From Chaetoderma sp. LZ-2023a (lineage: Eukaryota > Mollusca > Caudofoveata > Chaetodermatida > Chaetodermatidae), in NCBI GenBank assembly GCA_034401795.1, contig CM067370.1, positions 64,050,809-64,114,808 of the forward strand: a stretch of DNA of 64,000 nt. Reading direction: 5' to 3'. The notes under the pieces are model-generated. The model had not been told where the DNA came from and ran no database searches. It saw only the letters and a program-made list of their open reading frames with translations. The number at the start of each line of letters is the position of its first letter. Position 1 is the first letter of the stretch. Both the position numbers and the translations under genes were made by a program. Of the stretch, positions 35,906-46,767 are shown piece after piece.

Positions 35906-36619
35906 TTCCTCCTCTGCCGTCGGTTTTTAACCCACGCAACAGGAGGTACAGGTGCAACACCCTCTGCGAACACAAAGCAAGAATTAAAATGCTGCACATG
36001 ACATAGATGATGCGCAAATGCACAATGACTTGATTGTAATATTAAAATTACTTAGAAACATTAACTTTCTCTTAAATTAATAATAATCAAGATTTAAGGC
36101 AGGAGATATTTGAAATTTTTTAGAGTGAAAATTAATAAACACGGCTTGGTAATTAACTAACCGTTAAAATAAACAAGAAAAACGTACCGATCGCTACAAA
36201 CACCTTCATCAATGAAGTGAAGACTAAAGATCGGCACAATTAGAGTGCACAGACATGCCAAGCTGAAGGCAAACATAACTCATTGGCGCCGCCATCTGGG
36301 CTAAGAGCGCATCCATCTTGGAAGGAACCGAGTCGCAAGAGAAATTAACCGAGTATCCGCATAATGCTTAAACAGTTAAGGGTACTGGAACGACTCCAAC
36401 AATGGCTACCATTTTAAAATAATGTGCCAATTTAAGGAAAATTCAATCATTCATTACGGCACAAATGTATAAATTCTAGATTGATACAACCTGCCCCTGA
36501 GAAGATTTCCCTTTCTCTTCCATGATGCCAGTAATAGAAAACTCCAACAACGCTGAATTCCGTTTAAAATTGAGAATTTTAAAGAGCTTAGAAAACGTGT
36601 CTTCACAAGTCAGCAAAAG

Positions 36620-36793
36620 AGACGAATCTGACTGTGATTGGGAATTGACTCGGTACCTGGGGATATGGTAATTCCCGGACACAGTATGGGCAGGACCAGG
36701 AGAGTGCGGAGTTTTAATTGTTTATTTTGAGCTAGACTAGATAATAGACATTACCATAATAGTACATCTGGTAAGTATTAATCGAAGTAGAAT
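36620..36793. repeat. B2 right terminal inverted repeat
   Basis: Inverted partner of the B2 left ITR. Ends 'aatcgaagtagaat'. Confidence 0.9.
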
Positions 36794-36976
36794 ACATGTG
36801 TATCTGTGAGTACATGTGTACCTATGTGCATATTTAAATAATTACAAAATGTATGTGTTAATTGTCGTGCATCTTATGTATATATGTATGCGTATATACA
36901 TGTATGTATGTGTGTGTGTATATATATATATTTTATATATATATATATATAGGTATGTATGTATTTCTATTTTTTT
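36794..36976. repeat. TG/TA-rich simple sequence
   Basis: 'tgtatgtatgtgtgtgtgta' and '(ta)n' runs, the continuation of the tract broken by B2. Confidence 0.85.
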
Positions 36977-38287
36977 CTATTGACGCACTGGCAACGTGCG
37001 GCTTCAATTTCCATGTGCTAACTTAGCCGACAGTGATGCACCCGTTAGTTTAATTTGTTGATCACCATCTCCCGGTCGGGGGATCGAACCGCCATTCTGC
37101 AACTCCGCATAGCATCAGCAACCAGGCATCTTTCCACTGGACCACCACACCAAGACTAATAGTCAAGGATTGGCCGACCAGCTTTCACATGTCTGATATA
37201 CTGACACACTGACGATTCATATGGGACTATCTGTGGATGCACTTGCCACAATTCAATCCTAGGCTTTTACGCCTATTGTACTCTGACTCCAGCACGGCTC
37301 TGGCAGTATATGTATTTTTATTTTTTTTATTGACGCACTGGCAACGTGCGGCTTCAATTTCCATGTGCTAACTTAGCCGACAGTCATGCACCCATTAGTT
37401 TAATTTGTTGATCACCATCTCCCGGTCGCGGGATTGAACCGCCATTCAGCAACTCCGCATAGCATCAGCAACCAGGCATCTTTCCACTGGACCACCGCAC
37501 CAAGACTAATAGTCAAGGATTGGCCGAGCAGCTTTCACATGTCTGATATACTGACACACTGACGATTCATATGGGACTATCTGTGGATATATGTATGTAT
37601 GTATTTTTATTTTATTGACGCACTGGCAACGTGCGGCTTCAATTTCCATGTGCTAACTTAGCCGACAGTGATGCACCCATTAGTTTAATTTGTTGATCAC
37701 CATCTCCCGGTCGGGGGATCGAACCGCCATTCTGCAACTCCGCATAGCATCAGCAACCAGGCATCTTTCCACTGGACCACCGCACCAAGACTATAAAGTC
37801 AAGGATTGGCCGACCAGCTTTCACATGTCTGATATACTGACACACTGACGATTCATATGGGACTATCTGTGGATGCATCTGTCACAATCAATCCTAGGCT
37901 TTTACGCCTATTGTACTCCGACTCCAGCACGGCTCTGGCAGTATATGTATTTTTATTTTATTGACGCACTGGCAACATGCGGCTTCAATTTCCATGTGCT
38001 AACTTAGCCGACAGTGATGCACCCGTTAGTTTAATTTGTTGATCACCATCTCCCGGTCGGGGGATCGAACCGCCATTCTGCAACTCCGCATAGCATCAGC
38101 AACCAGGCATCTTTCCACTGGACCACCGCACCAAGACTATAAAGTCAAGGATTGGCCGACCAGCTTTCACATGTCTGATATACTGACACACTGACGATTC
38201 ATATGGGACTATCTGTGGATGCATCTGTCACAATCAATCCTAGGCTTTTATGCCTATTGTGCTCTGACTCCAGCACGGCTCTGGCAG

Positions 38288-38290
<3 letters not shown>
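36977..38290 (-). repeat. Tandem array of four tRNA-derived SINE copies
   Basis: Four head-to-tail copies of a ~335-bp unit at about 36977-37308, 37327-37588 (lacks the unit's 5' part), 37612-37945 and 37958-38290. On the minus strand each has a box A-like 'tggtccagtgg' and a box B-like 'ggttcgatccc', spaced as in a tRNA gene (box B complements near 37080, 37431, 37716, 38061). The tRNA-like part is preceded by a unique head (tactgccagagccgtgctgg) and followed by a tail ending 'ccagtgcgtcaata'. Copies are separated by short 'tatgtattttta' spacers that grade into a (TATG)n microsatellite. Confidence 0.8.
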
Positions 38291-38319
<29 letters not shown>

Positions 38320-38352
38320 TGTATGTATGTATGTATGTATGTATGTATGTAT
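38288..38352. repeat. (TATG)n microsatellite
   Basis: About 15 units of 'tatg' directly after the SINE array. Shorter versions separate the SINE copies. Confidence 0.95.
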
Positions 38353-38675
38353 ATATGCGTGTATATATGTGTGTACATGAAAAAGCATAAGCATAAGCAC
38401 CATGCTATATGTTACATATATGTCATAGCATCAGCATCATAGCAGCTCTCATCCCGTCATGTACACTGTCTCGTATTGTTTGTTAGGGGGGGGGGGGGCA
38501 GGGCGCATCGATTCATAGGCTGTGCCTTTGATGGACTGCTGCCCATTTTCAATTTATATATATGTAAAATATGTTATGAAATAAACAACTTTGAACTTTG
38601 TAATATGTAAACAGTTAACATATCAAAAGTTTAACTTAAAACAAGTATTTAATAAGTTACAAACGAAAGACTTAC

Positions 38676-38835
38676 AGCATTAGGTAATGGACAGATAAAT
38701 ACAGAGCGGACCCCTAGCTGTGACATGGTAAGGACTGAGATCTGGTCATATTTTGTCTTCATTGTTCTGTCATCTTCTGTAAACTTCTCATGTAGAACTG
38801 GTAACAACTTGCTATGAAGATGACCTAATACATAC
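38676..38835 (-). CDS. Host VPS9-domain gene exon (start of VPS9 domain)
   Basis: Acceptor 'catatctgcag' and donor 'gtaagtct' bound a 160-nt exon (one base completing the previous codon, then 53 codons, ends phase 0). It encodes YVLGHLHSKLLPVLHEKF, a charged helix (TEDDRTMKTKYDQ), and 'LTMSQLGVRSVFICPLPNA'. The 'helix-helix-L...LGV...P..A' order is that of the first half of a VPS9 domain, compatible with ankyrin-type VPS9 proteins such as ANKRD27/VARP, though other VPS9 proteins fit too. The intron upstream (38836-58399) contains the minisatellites and DIRS copies A2b and A1b; the one downstream holds the SINEs, B2 and the LINE. Confidence 0.8.
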
Positions 38836-41289
38836 CTGCAGATATGAGGAAATAAAATATACACTACAACTCAATAAAGAAGTTAAAATGTTTCCAAAAC
38901 AAAAAGAAAGAAACATGTTAGTTAGTAAGAAATGTTAAGTTGAATATTTTGAACATAATTGGATTGTGCTGCCCAATCCAGATATGGTCAAAATATTCAA
39001 CAGTATGTTTTATTTTGCTTTGGAAACATGTTATTTCATATCAAATATTTTGAAACTGATTTGACTGGAAGCAAGTAGTTATACCGTTAGTTAACCCTTG
39101 AACTCTAAAGCCGGCCAAAAATGGCTTCTGCAATGGTCCTGAGAATTCTCCACTTGCAGACCAAGACACTAATCTTTTAATTTACCACTGGAATGACTGG
39201 CTCACTAACAGTTTTCTGGTCTGCAAATGAACATTTACTTTGATGAAATTGAAATTTTCTTGATAAATTTGATGGTTAAAGTGTAAATTGTTTGGTTGCC
39301 AATCATTGGGTCCACATTTTCTAGGCACCATCTATGCCAAGTCTATATTTCTAATGGAATGTTCTTTATTGGTATGCAACTACCTTAGTTCTTACACTGG
39401 CATCCATTTATACATTCTCCCGCCGGCAGAGGGTTAATCCTCTGTGACGTCGTAACTCTCCTCTGTGATGTCGTAACTCCAGACAGACCCTCTGCCACAT
39501 AACCAGCCAAAATCACGGCGCGCATGTTTGCTGCGCAACGTTTTTAGCCAATCAACGCGCGTCGTTACTAAATTGAGCGACCCAATCAAAGTCGTCGTTG
39601 TATCTACATTTTGGCTATATGACTGACTTCTCGGCACGAAGCCATGCCTCTTGTATCAGTGTAAATAAACGAGCGATGGATGTGTAGGCCTAGCAACAAT
39701 AGCAAGAGGTAATATTTGAGAACAATTCGTGAGATGCTAGTATATTTTAGGTAGTATACATATAATATAGCACTGTTTTCGTGAAATAATATAAAATGCC
39801 TCAGATACCAGTGGCAAGCGCTTGATAATCGGATGTAATCACTGATGCAGCTAGTCGATCTGCTGGCTGTTTTGTATTAACCTTGACAGTCACGTGATGA
39901 CGCGATCATTGATAAATATTGTTTATTTATTTGTCTGAGTTACCTTCTAAAGCTTTAGTTTGTTCACTCTCTCTCCCGTCATGTCACAATTTATTTATAC
40001 TTTGTGATATTCACATATTGATAAACAGAATTGAACTAAGCGGGGTGCGTGTTTCACTTTCAGGGCCAGTCACTCCCACACCAAGGTCGGTGAGATTCTA
40101 GTGTGTGTGTGTGCGTATGTGCGCATGTGTGTGCACGTGCTTGTATGCGCATGTGTGCACGTGCATGCGTGCGTGCATGCGCGCGGCTGTCAGAAAATTA
40201 GACAGATTGTGAAATGTTGCTTCTCACAGTACATTAAATTTAGTCTGCTTAATAATAATAATATAAAATCTGGATTATTTCTATTGATTTAGAAAAATAT
40301 GACCACATTTTATTGAATACATGTGTTAATAAATAAATCAATCAATCTATCATATTCCATTTATGTGAGAAGGCTAAAAGCCTGTAATGACAGATTCCTA
40401 AATTCCTATTTCAATTCGGTAATAAAGTACGGGACTTACATTGCCAGCTAAGTAGTTATAGTATAGGGGTTGGTTATCTCATAGTTTATCAAACTTTGTT
40501 TCAAATGATATCATAGTTAATTCCCCCACTCTACTTTATTTTTTGCAAGGCGGTGGGGGTGGGGGTGGAGGGGGGGTCTCTCTCTTGACTTTCTTGCGAG
40601 AGGTCATAATCCCCAGGAAAGCCATTGAAATCTATAAAATATCTATGGAATTGTTGGAAAGTGTGTGGGTTGATGTCATATTTATAAATATAAGCACAAC
40701 CTTGGATAAAATGTCAAATGTCTAAATTACCTAGCCCAATGTATCAAGAGTTAACCCTTTGCCTGTCATTTTCACAATCCTGTACTAGGTGTTACAGAGG
40801 CTGAATGGGGCTGGTGAAGTTGAAAGGATGAAGAAAAAATAATGGCCACTGTGCCACCTGCCGGGTTGAGTTAATTTTAAATGTTATAATTAATTAATTA
40901 TAAGATTAAATAAATATATTTAGTAAAAATATGTTAATAATATATATCAGGAGGCCATCCCATGTTGATGAATATTCTGACAATATGTTTGTAGGCTACT
41001 ACACCCATTCTCAAATGTGAAATACACTGAACTGAATGTGGATATCATCAGTATTTGCCACAATATTAGTGTACTATTCAGGAATCCATGTATTTGACAT
41101 TTCCATTTCAATGCAAAAACCACCAATTTAATTTTTTGTTTTACAAACCATCCTAACGTAGTTTTTCCCTATAATTAAAAAAATAAAATAAAGCTGGAAT
41201 TTTAAGGTATTATTTTTAACATTCTTTCCATCTAACAATCTTTGTCAACCAAGTCATAAACACTCAGAATTCCTCAGAATTTTCTGTAA
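38836..41289. other. Intron with foldback remnants and TG/GCATG-rich tract
   Basis: A palindromic repeat at about 38938-39010 ('gttgaatattttga' / 'tcaaaatattcaac'). A relative of the DIRS A target repeat at 39178-39290. A 20-bp direct repeat 'cctctgtga[ct]gtcgtaact' near 39438. A TG/GCATG-rich stretch at 40100-40185 and a G-rich run at 40544-40576. No exon was found. Confidence 0.5.
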
Positions 41290-41655
41290 TTCTTTGTTCT
41301 CTGTAGTTTTGTTAACCTTTTAATGGGTAATTCTTTGTTCTCTGTAGTTTTGTTAACCTTTTAATGGGTAACTCTTTGTTCTCTGTAGTTTTGTTAACCT
41401 TTTAATGGGTAATTCTTTGTTCTCTGTAGTTTTGTTAACCTTTTAATGGGTAATTCTTTGTTCTCTGTAGTTTTGTTAACCTTTTAATGGGTAATTCTTT
41501 GTTCTCTGTAGTTTTGTTAACCTTTTAATGGGTAATTCTTTGTTCTCTGTAGTTTTGTTAACCTTTTAATGGGTAATTCTTTGTTCTCTGTAGTTTTGTT
41601 AACCGTTTAATGGGCAACTCTTTGTTCTCTGTAGTTTTGTTAACCTTTTAATGGT
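41290..41655. repeat. 41-bp minisatellite, about nine copies
   Basis: Unit 'ttctttgttctctgtagttt' followed by 'tgttaaccttttaatgggtaa'. The copies are almost identical; the last two carry substitutions (accgttt, gggcaa), so homogenisation is recent. The unit contains 'taaccttttaatgg', which is also part of the foldback repeat family. Confidence 0.95.
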
Positions 41656-42249
41656 CAAGCCGTTCATGAGAAATGTCGATTTGCACACCAACAAAACATT
41701 AAATTGGTCTGGCCTAACACATGAAAGTTGCAGAATTTTTCAAATAAATTATTTGCTTGAATCCTAAGGCAGCAATATATACCAGGGTTTAACCCAAGGT
41801 GGTGGGGGTGGGGCTGATGCTGTCCATGACAACATCAGCTTCCAGTCAAGCTAGCTCCAAAACATTGACACATGTCAGAGCCTAACCATATAGTTGACGC
41901 TATAGCTAACATTATATATAATTGGGTGTTGGAGAATAGACACACATTTATAGGGAGTAACACTAGGTCAGAAAGCTGCACTGGCTACTTTGAAGGAATA
42001 CATAAATGATAATAATGCAGGTGCAGTAAGTATAGATTAATACAATAATAACAATTAGTATGGCTAGTATTTAACTAGACATATAATTAGCACTCTGGGT
42101 TTTCAGGGTCTCTGGGGTTAGATTTAGGCTTAGTCAGTCTACAAACCTGACCATGAACCCTGTATGTGCTGTCTTACTGCTAAATTTCTGCGGATCACAT
42201 TTATTGGATAAAACTCAGTATACGCTTTGGGGTTTCAAGGGTTAAAGGA
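41656..42249. other. Intron segment, nothing recognised
   Basis: No coding signal. It starts with 'atggtcaagccg', which resembles the flank of the foldback repeat. Confidence 0.4.
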
Positions 42250-42566
42250 TCAACCTCATTCCCCTCTGGTGTAGGCAACATTCCCCTCTGGTGTAGGCAA
42301 CATTCCCCTCTGGTGTAGGCAACATTCCCCTCTGGTGTAGGCAACATTCCCCTCTGGTGTAGGCAACATTCCCCTCTGCTGTAGGCAACATTCCCCTCTG
42401 GTGTATGCAACATTCCCCTCTGGTGTAGGCAACATTCCCCTCTGGTGTAGGCAACATTCCCCTCTGGTGTAGGCAACATTCCCCTATGATGTAGGCAACA
42501 TTCCCCTCTGCTGTAGGCAACATTCCCCTCTGGTGTAGGCAACATTCCCCTCTGGTGTAGGCAACA
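42250..42566. repeat. 22-bp minisatellite, about fourteen copies
   Basis: Unit 'aacattcccctctggtgtag' plus 'gc'. Variants are ctctgctg (three times), gtatgc and ctatgatg. Because the unit has no stop in several frames, long repetitive open frames appear on the minus strand; they are not genes. Confidence 0.95.
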
Positions 42567-42628
42567 TTTTGTTGAATGTTTTAACCCAGTAACCCTTAAA
42601 TTTGTTCAAATTTCAATTTTCTTAAAAA

Positions 42629-42846
42629 TAAACGAAATCTAGGATTTCTTTTTTCACGAGAGAGTTGATACTTACCTCCCTAATACTTTTGATATTGCTA
42701 AATATTGGCTTTCACTCAATAAACACTCAGATTTAAAACAGTTAGGTGCCCCTACTGGGCAGGGAGTCAGAGCGTAGTCTGGCGGATGCCAGCCCCACCA
42801 CCGCGCATGCGCAGACTAGCACTTCCTCTGACTAGATTATTGGCTG
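42629..42846. repeat. A2b left terminal inverted repeat
   Basis: As in A2a. Partner 49488-49666. Confidence 0.9.
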
Positions 42847-42913
42847 ACACACATGCAACTATTAAGAGCCTGAAGACCGAGCCTCTGTGGGGTGGAGAGG
42901 CCGGGTCCGTATC

Positions 42914-43013
42914 TAGGGAGGTAAGTATCAACTCTCTCGTGAAAAAAGAAATCCTAGATTTCGTTTATTTCACTTCAAGAGTATACTTACCTCCCTAATA
43001 CTTTTGATATTGC
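42914..43013. repeat. A2b internal complementary region
   Basis: Identical in design to the A2a ICR, matching this copy's own ends. Confidence 0.9.
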
Positions 43014-43547
43014 CAGAATTCGAAAGTGAATCTGGCGGGAGGGAGGCGAGGTCAAAAGACCAGCTCATCCCTATACGCTTTTCTGCGTTTAAGGCACTTA
43101 AACTTCTGAAACTGTAAGAAAAAACAGTCAGGATTTGACTAACCATCGGATAACACCACCGATGTATGAGAGATGACCGAATGTCATATGCGCTCCCCCC
43201 CCCCCCCCTTCCTGGGAGGAAGAGTCGACTGACCTCAATGTCCTATACGCTCTCTACGTACAAGTGCCATGTACTACAGGACAGAGACGAAAAAACTCCA
43301 TTTTCGTAACTCTCAACAACGAACCACACAAATACACAAACCATCACCATATTAATAACGGGTAATCGTGACAATACAATCAACAACGGACAACACATGA
43401 ACAAGACTGACCTTGTTGAAAAGGCTGCTGACATCATCTTCCCATCGGTAAAGACTGATGCAGGCCCAAAAAAGTGGGTGTTTCCATAAATTAATTGTGA
43501 AATATATAAGTAATGAGGAAAAACCTCCTCAAAAAATATAAACCGAT

Positions 43548-46483
43548 TTATTTTTTCAAAACCGACAAGGCGAGAGGATTAGAGGTGTCACGGAGATAAT
43601 GGTCTGTAAAACTTGACTCACAGTGCCACTGAGCCACCGACATAATATCATCCACAGGGACCCCATTAAATAGGGCCGTGGATGTCACTACGCCGCGGAC
43701 ACTGTGAGCCTTGGCCACGTCAACCTGCTTCCCGGTGGCGGATTTATGGCAAAACTGAATGCATTCCACAATCCACCTGGAAATGGTGTCCTTAGAAGCC
43801 CTCCTATGGGGTTCAATATATGACAACCATAACGCTGACTGGTCTGTGCGCCATGCCGCCGTACGTTGTTTGTACCGGCGCAGCGCCCGGACGGGACACC
43901 ATGCTTTAGAATTAGGATCATATCTAGTTAAAGCAGGCAAAATAATAGGTTGACCTGGATATTTCAACGACTGATTTTTAGCCAAGAAATTAATCCTAGG
44001 TAGCAGCTTAAGGCCTTCCCCTGAAACCACAAAACGGTCATCCTCGGCTGATAAGGCATGAATTTCACTCCTACGCCTAGCCGAGGCCGCAGCAATTAAA
44101 ACACAGTCTTCAGTGTTAATAGTTTCATAGAAATGGAACTAAGTGGTTCAAAAGGCTTATCACCTAGTACTTGAAGCACTAGTGATAAACTCCAAGACGG
44201 AATCACAGGTGGATTCCTTGGTCTTAGATTGCCCATGCCTTTAATTAATACATTCAATGTATTTACTTCATCACTTCCCCTCTTAGCCAAGCAAGGAATA
44301 ACAGACATTAATGCTGACTTATAACCAGCAATAGAGTTAGGCTTGAGGCTATAGGCATCATAGAGGTGACAGAGGAAATCAGCTACTACTTGAATAGATG
44401 AATCCATTGGATCAATACATCTTTTTGAGCACCATTCTGCAAATCTGTTGATTTTATAATTATATGCTCTGGAGGTTGACCCCCTCCTGGCTTTGGCCAT
44501 AAACATGGCTGCTTGCTCAGAAAAGCCCTCCTTAATTCTAGATTCCTTGACAACATCCACACAGTCAATCTGAACATTGACGGATTGTTGTGAAGGGGCT
44601 TGCCCTGGAAGATAATATCGTCCATCAGAGGCAGAGGAACCGGATTGCAGACCAGAAGGTCCAGCAGATCCGTATACCATGATCGGCTTGGCCAATCCGG
44701 GGCGATCAGAAGCACTTGGCATTCCTCTTGTCTGATTTTCTGAAGAATTTTTGGAATCAGGATTGCTGGAGGGAATGCGTATGCATACATTCTCCCCCAG
44801 CTGATAGCTAACGCATCTGTTGCGAAAGCGCTTGGATCCGGAATCGGAGAGACGTACGTCGTCATCTTCGCATTCTTCTTCGTTGCGAACAAATCGATGT
44901 TGGGTTTCCCCCAATGGTCGAACAGACGATCCGCCACACATTGATTTAGTTGCCATTCCGTGGGTAAAACACTCATCCTTCGGCTCAATGAGTCTGCTAG
45001 CAGGTTTAACCTTCCCGGAATATGAACTGCTTTCAAGGTAATCTGGTGATCCAGACACCAACAAAGCAGTTTCCATGTCATCATACAGAGACTGGGCGAC
45101 TTCGTTCCGCCCTGGCGGTTTATGTAAGTCACAACTGTTGAGTTGTCTGAACGAATAAGAACAATCTTGCCCTGAACTTTCTGTAAGAAATGTTCCAGGC
45201 CCAGGACTACTGCTCTTAGCTCCAGTAGATTTATATGTTCCTTTGACTGTTCCAGATTCCAAAGCCCTGATATCGTGGACTCTTCCAGGCAAGCTCCCCA
45301 GCCCTCCATCGATGCATCTGTATACACAGTCACCTGAGGGTGGGGAGGGGTTAGCAAAACCCCCGGCAAGAGATTCTCTGTATTCAACCACCATTGCAGG
45401 TGGTGAATCAGAGGCGCCAACACTGACACATTCGAGTCCAGCGAACCTGTACTCTGGGTCCATTGTGTCATGAGAAACAACTGGATCGGCCGCCTGCGTA
45501 AGGCGGCCTGAGGAATGACTGGTTCCAACGAAACCATCAACCCCAGCATTCTCAAGTAAACCCGTGCCAGGACATGACGACTGTCGCACACTGACTGAAT
45601 CAATGAGATGAGTTTCTGAACTCTCTCCTGAGTAGGATAAACATATCCTGTCTCTAGATCGAAGAACATCCCCAGGTAAACAAACTTCTGGGATGGAGTC
45701 AGCTCTGATTTTGGGAAATTGATCATCCAGCCTAAGTCTGTGAGAGTTTTCAAAACAATCTCCAGATTGGCCGACAAACTTTCCCGGGTGTGCGCTTTCA
45801 ACAGCCAGTCGTCTATGTACGTGTGGACTGCTATGCTTCTCCTGCGGAGGTATGCTGTGATCGCAAGAACCACACGGGTGAAAAACCGAGGAGCCGTGGA
45901 AATTCCGAAGGGCAACACCCTGAATTCCCACTGTCTGCCCTGGAATGCAAATCTCAGGAAGCGACAGAAACTCCCGTGGATGGGGATGTGGAAATAAGCG
46001 TCCTTCAAATCTATCGACGCCGTCCACATCCCCCTCTCCAACCCCGCCAACACCGAGCGCACCGTTTCCATCTTGAAACTGGGCGTCTCGATGAACTTGT
46101 TCAATGGCTTGAGGTTGAGAATCGGTCTCCACCCTCCGGTGCGTTTTGTTACTAAGAACAGGGTTGAATAGAAGCCCGGACACCTTTGTGCCGGCTGAAT
46201 AGCTCCCTTTTGTATGAGGGAATTTATCTCCTCCTCGATACACAACCTTTGCTCTGGATCTCTCGGAATGGGAGTCCAGACTGGCACTAGAGACAGTCGC
46301 GACGGCGGGCCTGTCACCCACTCTGGATGATACCCGACGGAAAGCCATCGCAAGACTAAACGGTCCTGAGTTAACCGTTCCCACTCTTGCATGTGGTCGG
46401 CTAGCCGGCCTCCCACCGGTCCACCTAGGGACCGCGGTGGACACGAGGCATGCAAGAGCGGCACTGTCTCCGTCGCCATACAC
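43548..46483 (-). pseudogene. A2b tyrosine recombinase, frameshifted
   Basis: 46483-44096 runs from the overlap region to '...MKLLTLKTVF'. Loss of one A at 44098-44101 then shifts the frame, and the correct frame resumes as 44030-43548 with HSVRG, 'QWHCESS' and 'FTDHYLRD'. The break lies just before the first catalytic Arg (SARRRSEIHAL), so any product would lack the catalytic domain. Otherwise the sequence matches A2a almost base for base; the lesion is recent. Confidence 0.85.
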
Positions 46484-46767
46484 ACCGGAGTGGTTCTTAC
46501 CGCGGTAAGCGTCCTGTCAGGACCGATAACCACGCCCAGATCCTCGCGCGCCCCGCCCCGCCCCGCGCGCACCTTGGTGCGCGGGCGGCTGCCTGGCTGA
46601 CGGCGCCTGAGGAACCTGCGCCCCCCTCGCTGCTGGCCGAATCGCACGCGGCCGAGGCCGACGCTGCGACGGTGGCTGGCCTCTGACCTGGCCAGCACCA
46701 CCTCGAGCCTGCAGGGGACGATACGCCGGGGCCGCGGCGCGAACGTTAGCACGACGCAGCACATCAA
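44386..46767 (-). CDS. A2b reverse transcriptase / RNase H / methyltransferase-like polyprotein (793 codons)
   Basis: All motifs are present as in A2a ('KRTGGWRPILNLKPLNKF', YIDD, TDAS, 'SDNSTVVTYINRQGG', 'YAFPPAILIPKIL'). One change at a usually conserved site: 'STAPRFFTRVV' has Phe where the other copies have Val. With the recombinase broken, this element could at most donate RT activity. Confidence 0.88.
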   Translation of the reverse strand: MMCCVVLTFAPRPRRIVPCRLEVVLARSEASHRRSVGLGRVRFGQQRGGRRFLRRRQPGSRPRTKVRAGRGGAREDLGVVIGPDRTLTAVRTTPVCMATETVPLLHASCPPRSLGGPVGGRLADHMQEWERLTQDRLVLRWLSVGYHPEWVTGPPSRLSLVPVWTPIPRDPEQRLCIEEEINSLIQKGAIQPAQRCPGFYSTLFLVTKRTGGWRPILNLKPLNKFIETPSFKMETVRSVLAGLERGMWTASIDLKDAYFHIPIHGSFCRFLRFAFQGRQWEFRVLPFGISTAPRFFTRVVLAITAYLRRRSIAVHTYIDDWLLKAHTRESLSANLEIVLKTLTDLGWMINFPKSELTPSQKFVYLGMFFDLETGYVYPTQERVQKLISLIQSVCDSRHVLARVYLRMLGLMVSLEPVIPQAALRRRPIQLFLMTQWTQSTGSLDSNVSVLAPLIHHLQWWLNTENLLPGVLLTPPHPQVTVYTDASMEGWGACLEESTISGLWNLEQSKEHINLLELRAVVLGLEHFLQKVQGKIVLIRSDNSTVVTYINRQGGTKSPSLCMMTWKLLCWCLDHQITLKAVHIPGRLNLLADSLSRRMSVLPTEWQLNQCVADRLFDHWGKPNIDLFATKKNAKMTTYVSPIPDPSAFATDALAISWGRMYAYAFPPAILIPKILQKIRQEECQVLLIAPDWPSRSWYTDLLDLLVCNPVPLPLMDDIIFQGKPLHNNPSMFRLTVWMLSRNLELRRAFLSKQPCLWPKPGGGQPPEHIIIKSTDLQNGAQKDVLIQWIHLFK

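Larger units (their letters stand above)
31791..36793 (-). mobile_element. DIRS1-type retrotransposon, family B copy B2 (internally deleted, non-autonomous)
   Basis: 5,003 bp with both ITRs and an ICR. Relative to B1 it lacks about 1.35 kb from the gag tail to the start of RNase H, including the whole reverse transcriptase palm, and about 0.4 kb of gag containing the Cys/His finger. The remaining recombinase has a shift near 33000 and a small in-frame loss near the HxxR motif. Its ICR no longer matches its own ends exactly (end 'tcaaaaacccatcc' against ICR 'ggatgcttttttga'), consistent with an older insertion. It sits in a TG-rich microsatellite in sense orientation to the host gene. Confidence 0.9.

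Noticed and set aside
37020-37160. tRNA gene on the minus strand
   Set aside because: Box A and box B are present, but the fold is not a full tRNA and the unit repeats with SINE head and tail; it is a tRNA-derived SINE.
38203-38442. Plus-strand open frame with MYVC repeats
   Set aside because: It is the translation of the (TATG)n microsatellite next to the SINE array.
39420-40095. Possible solo LTR (CRE-like repeats at the start, 'aataaac' near the middle)
   Set aside because: No matching TG...CA ends, no target duplication and no second copy in the window.
42201-42545. Open frames of 93 and 114 codons with repeating LPTPEGNVAY-like sequence
   Set aside because: They are translations of the 22-bp minisatellite, which lacks stops; there is no gene context.
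41290-42566. CRISPR-like repeats
   Set aside because: Direct repeats without unique spacers in a eukaryotic intron; they are minisatellites.
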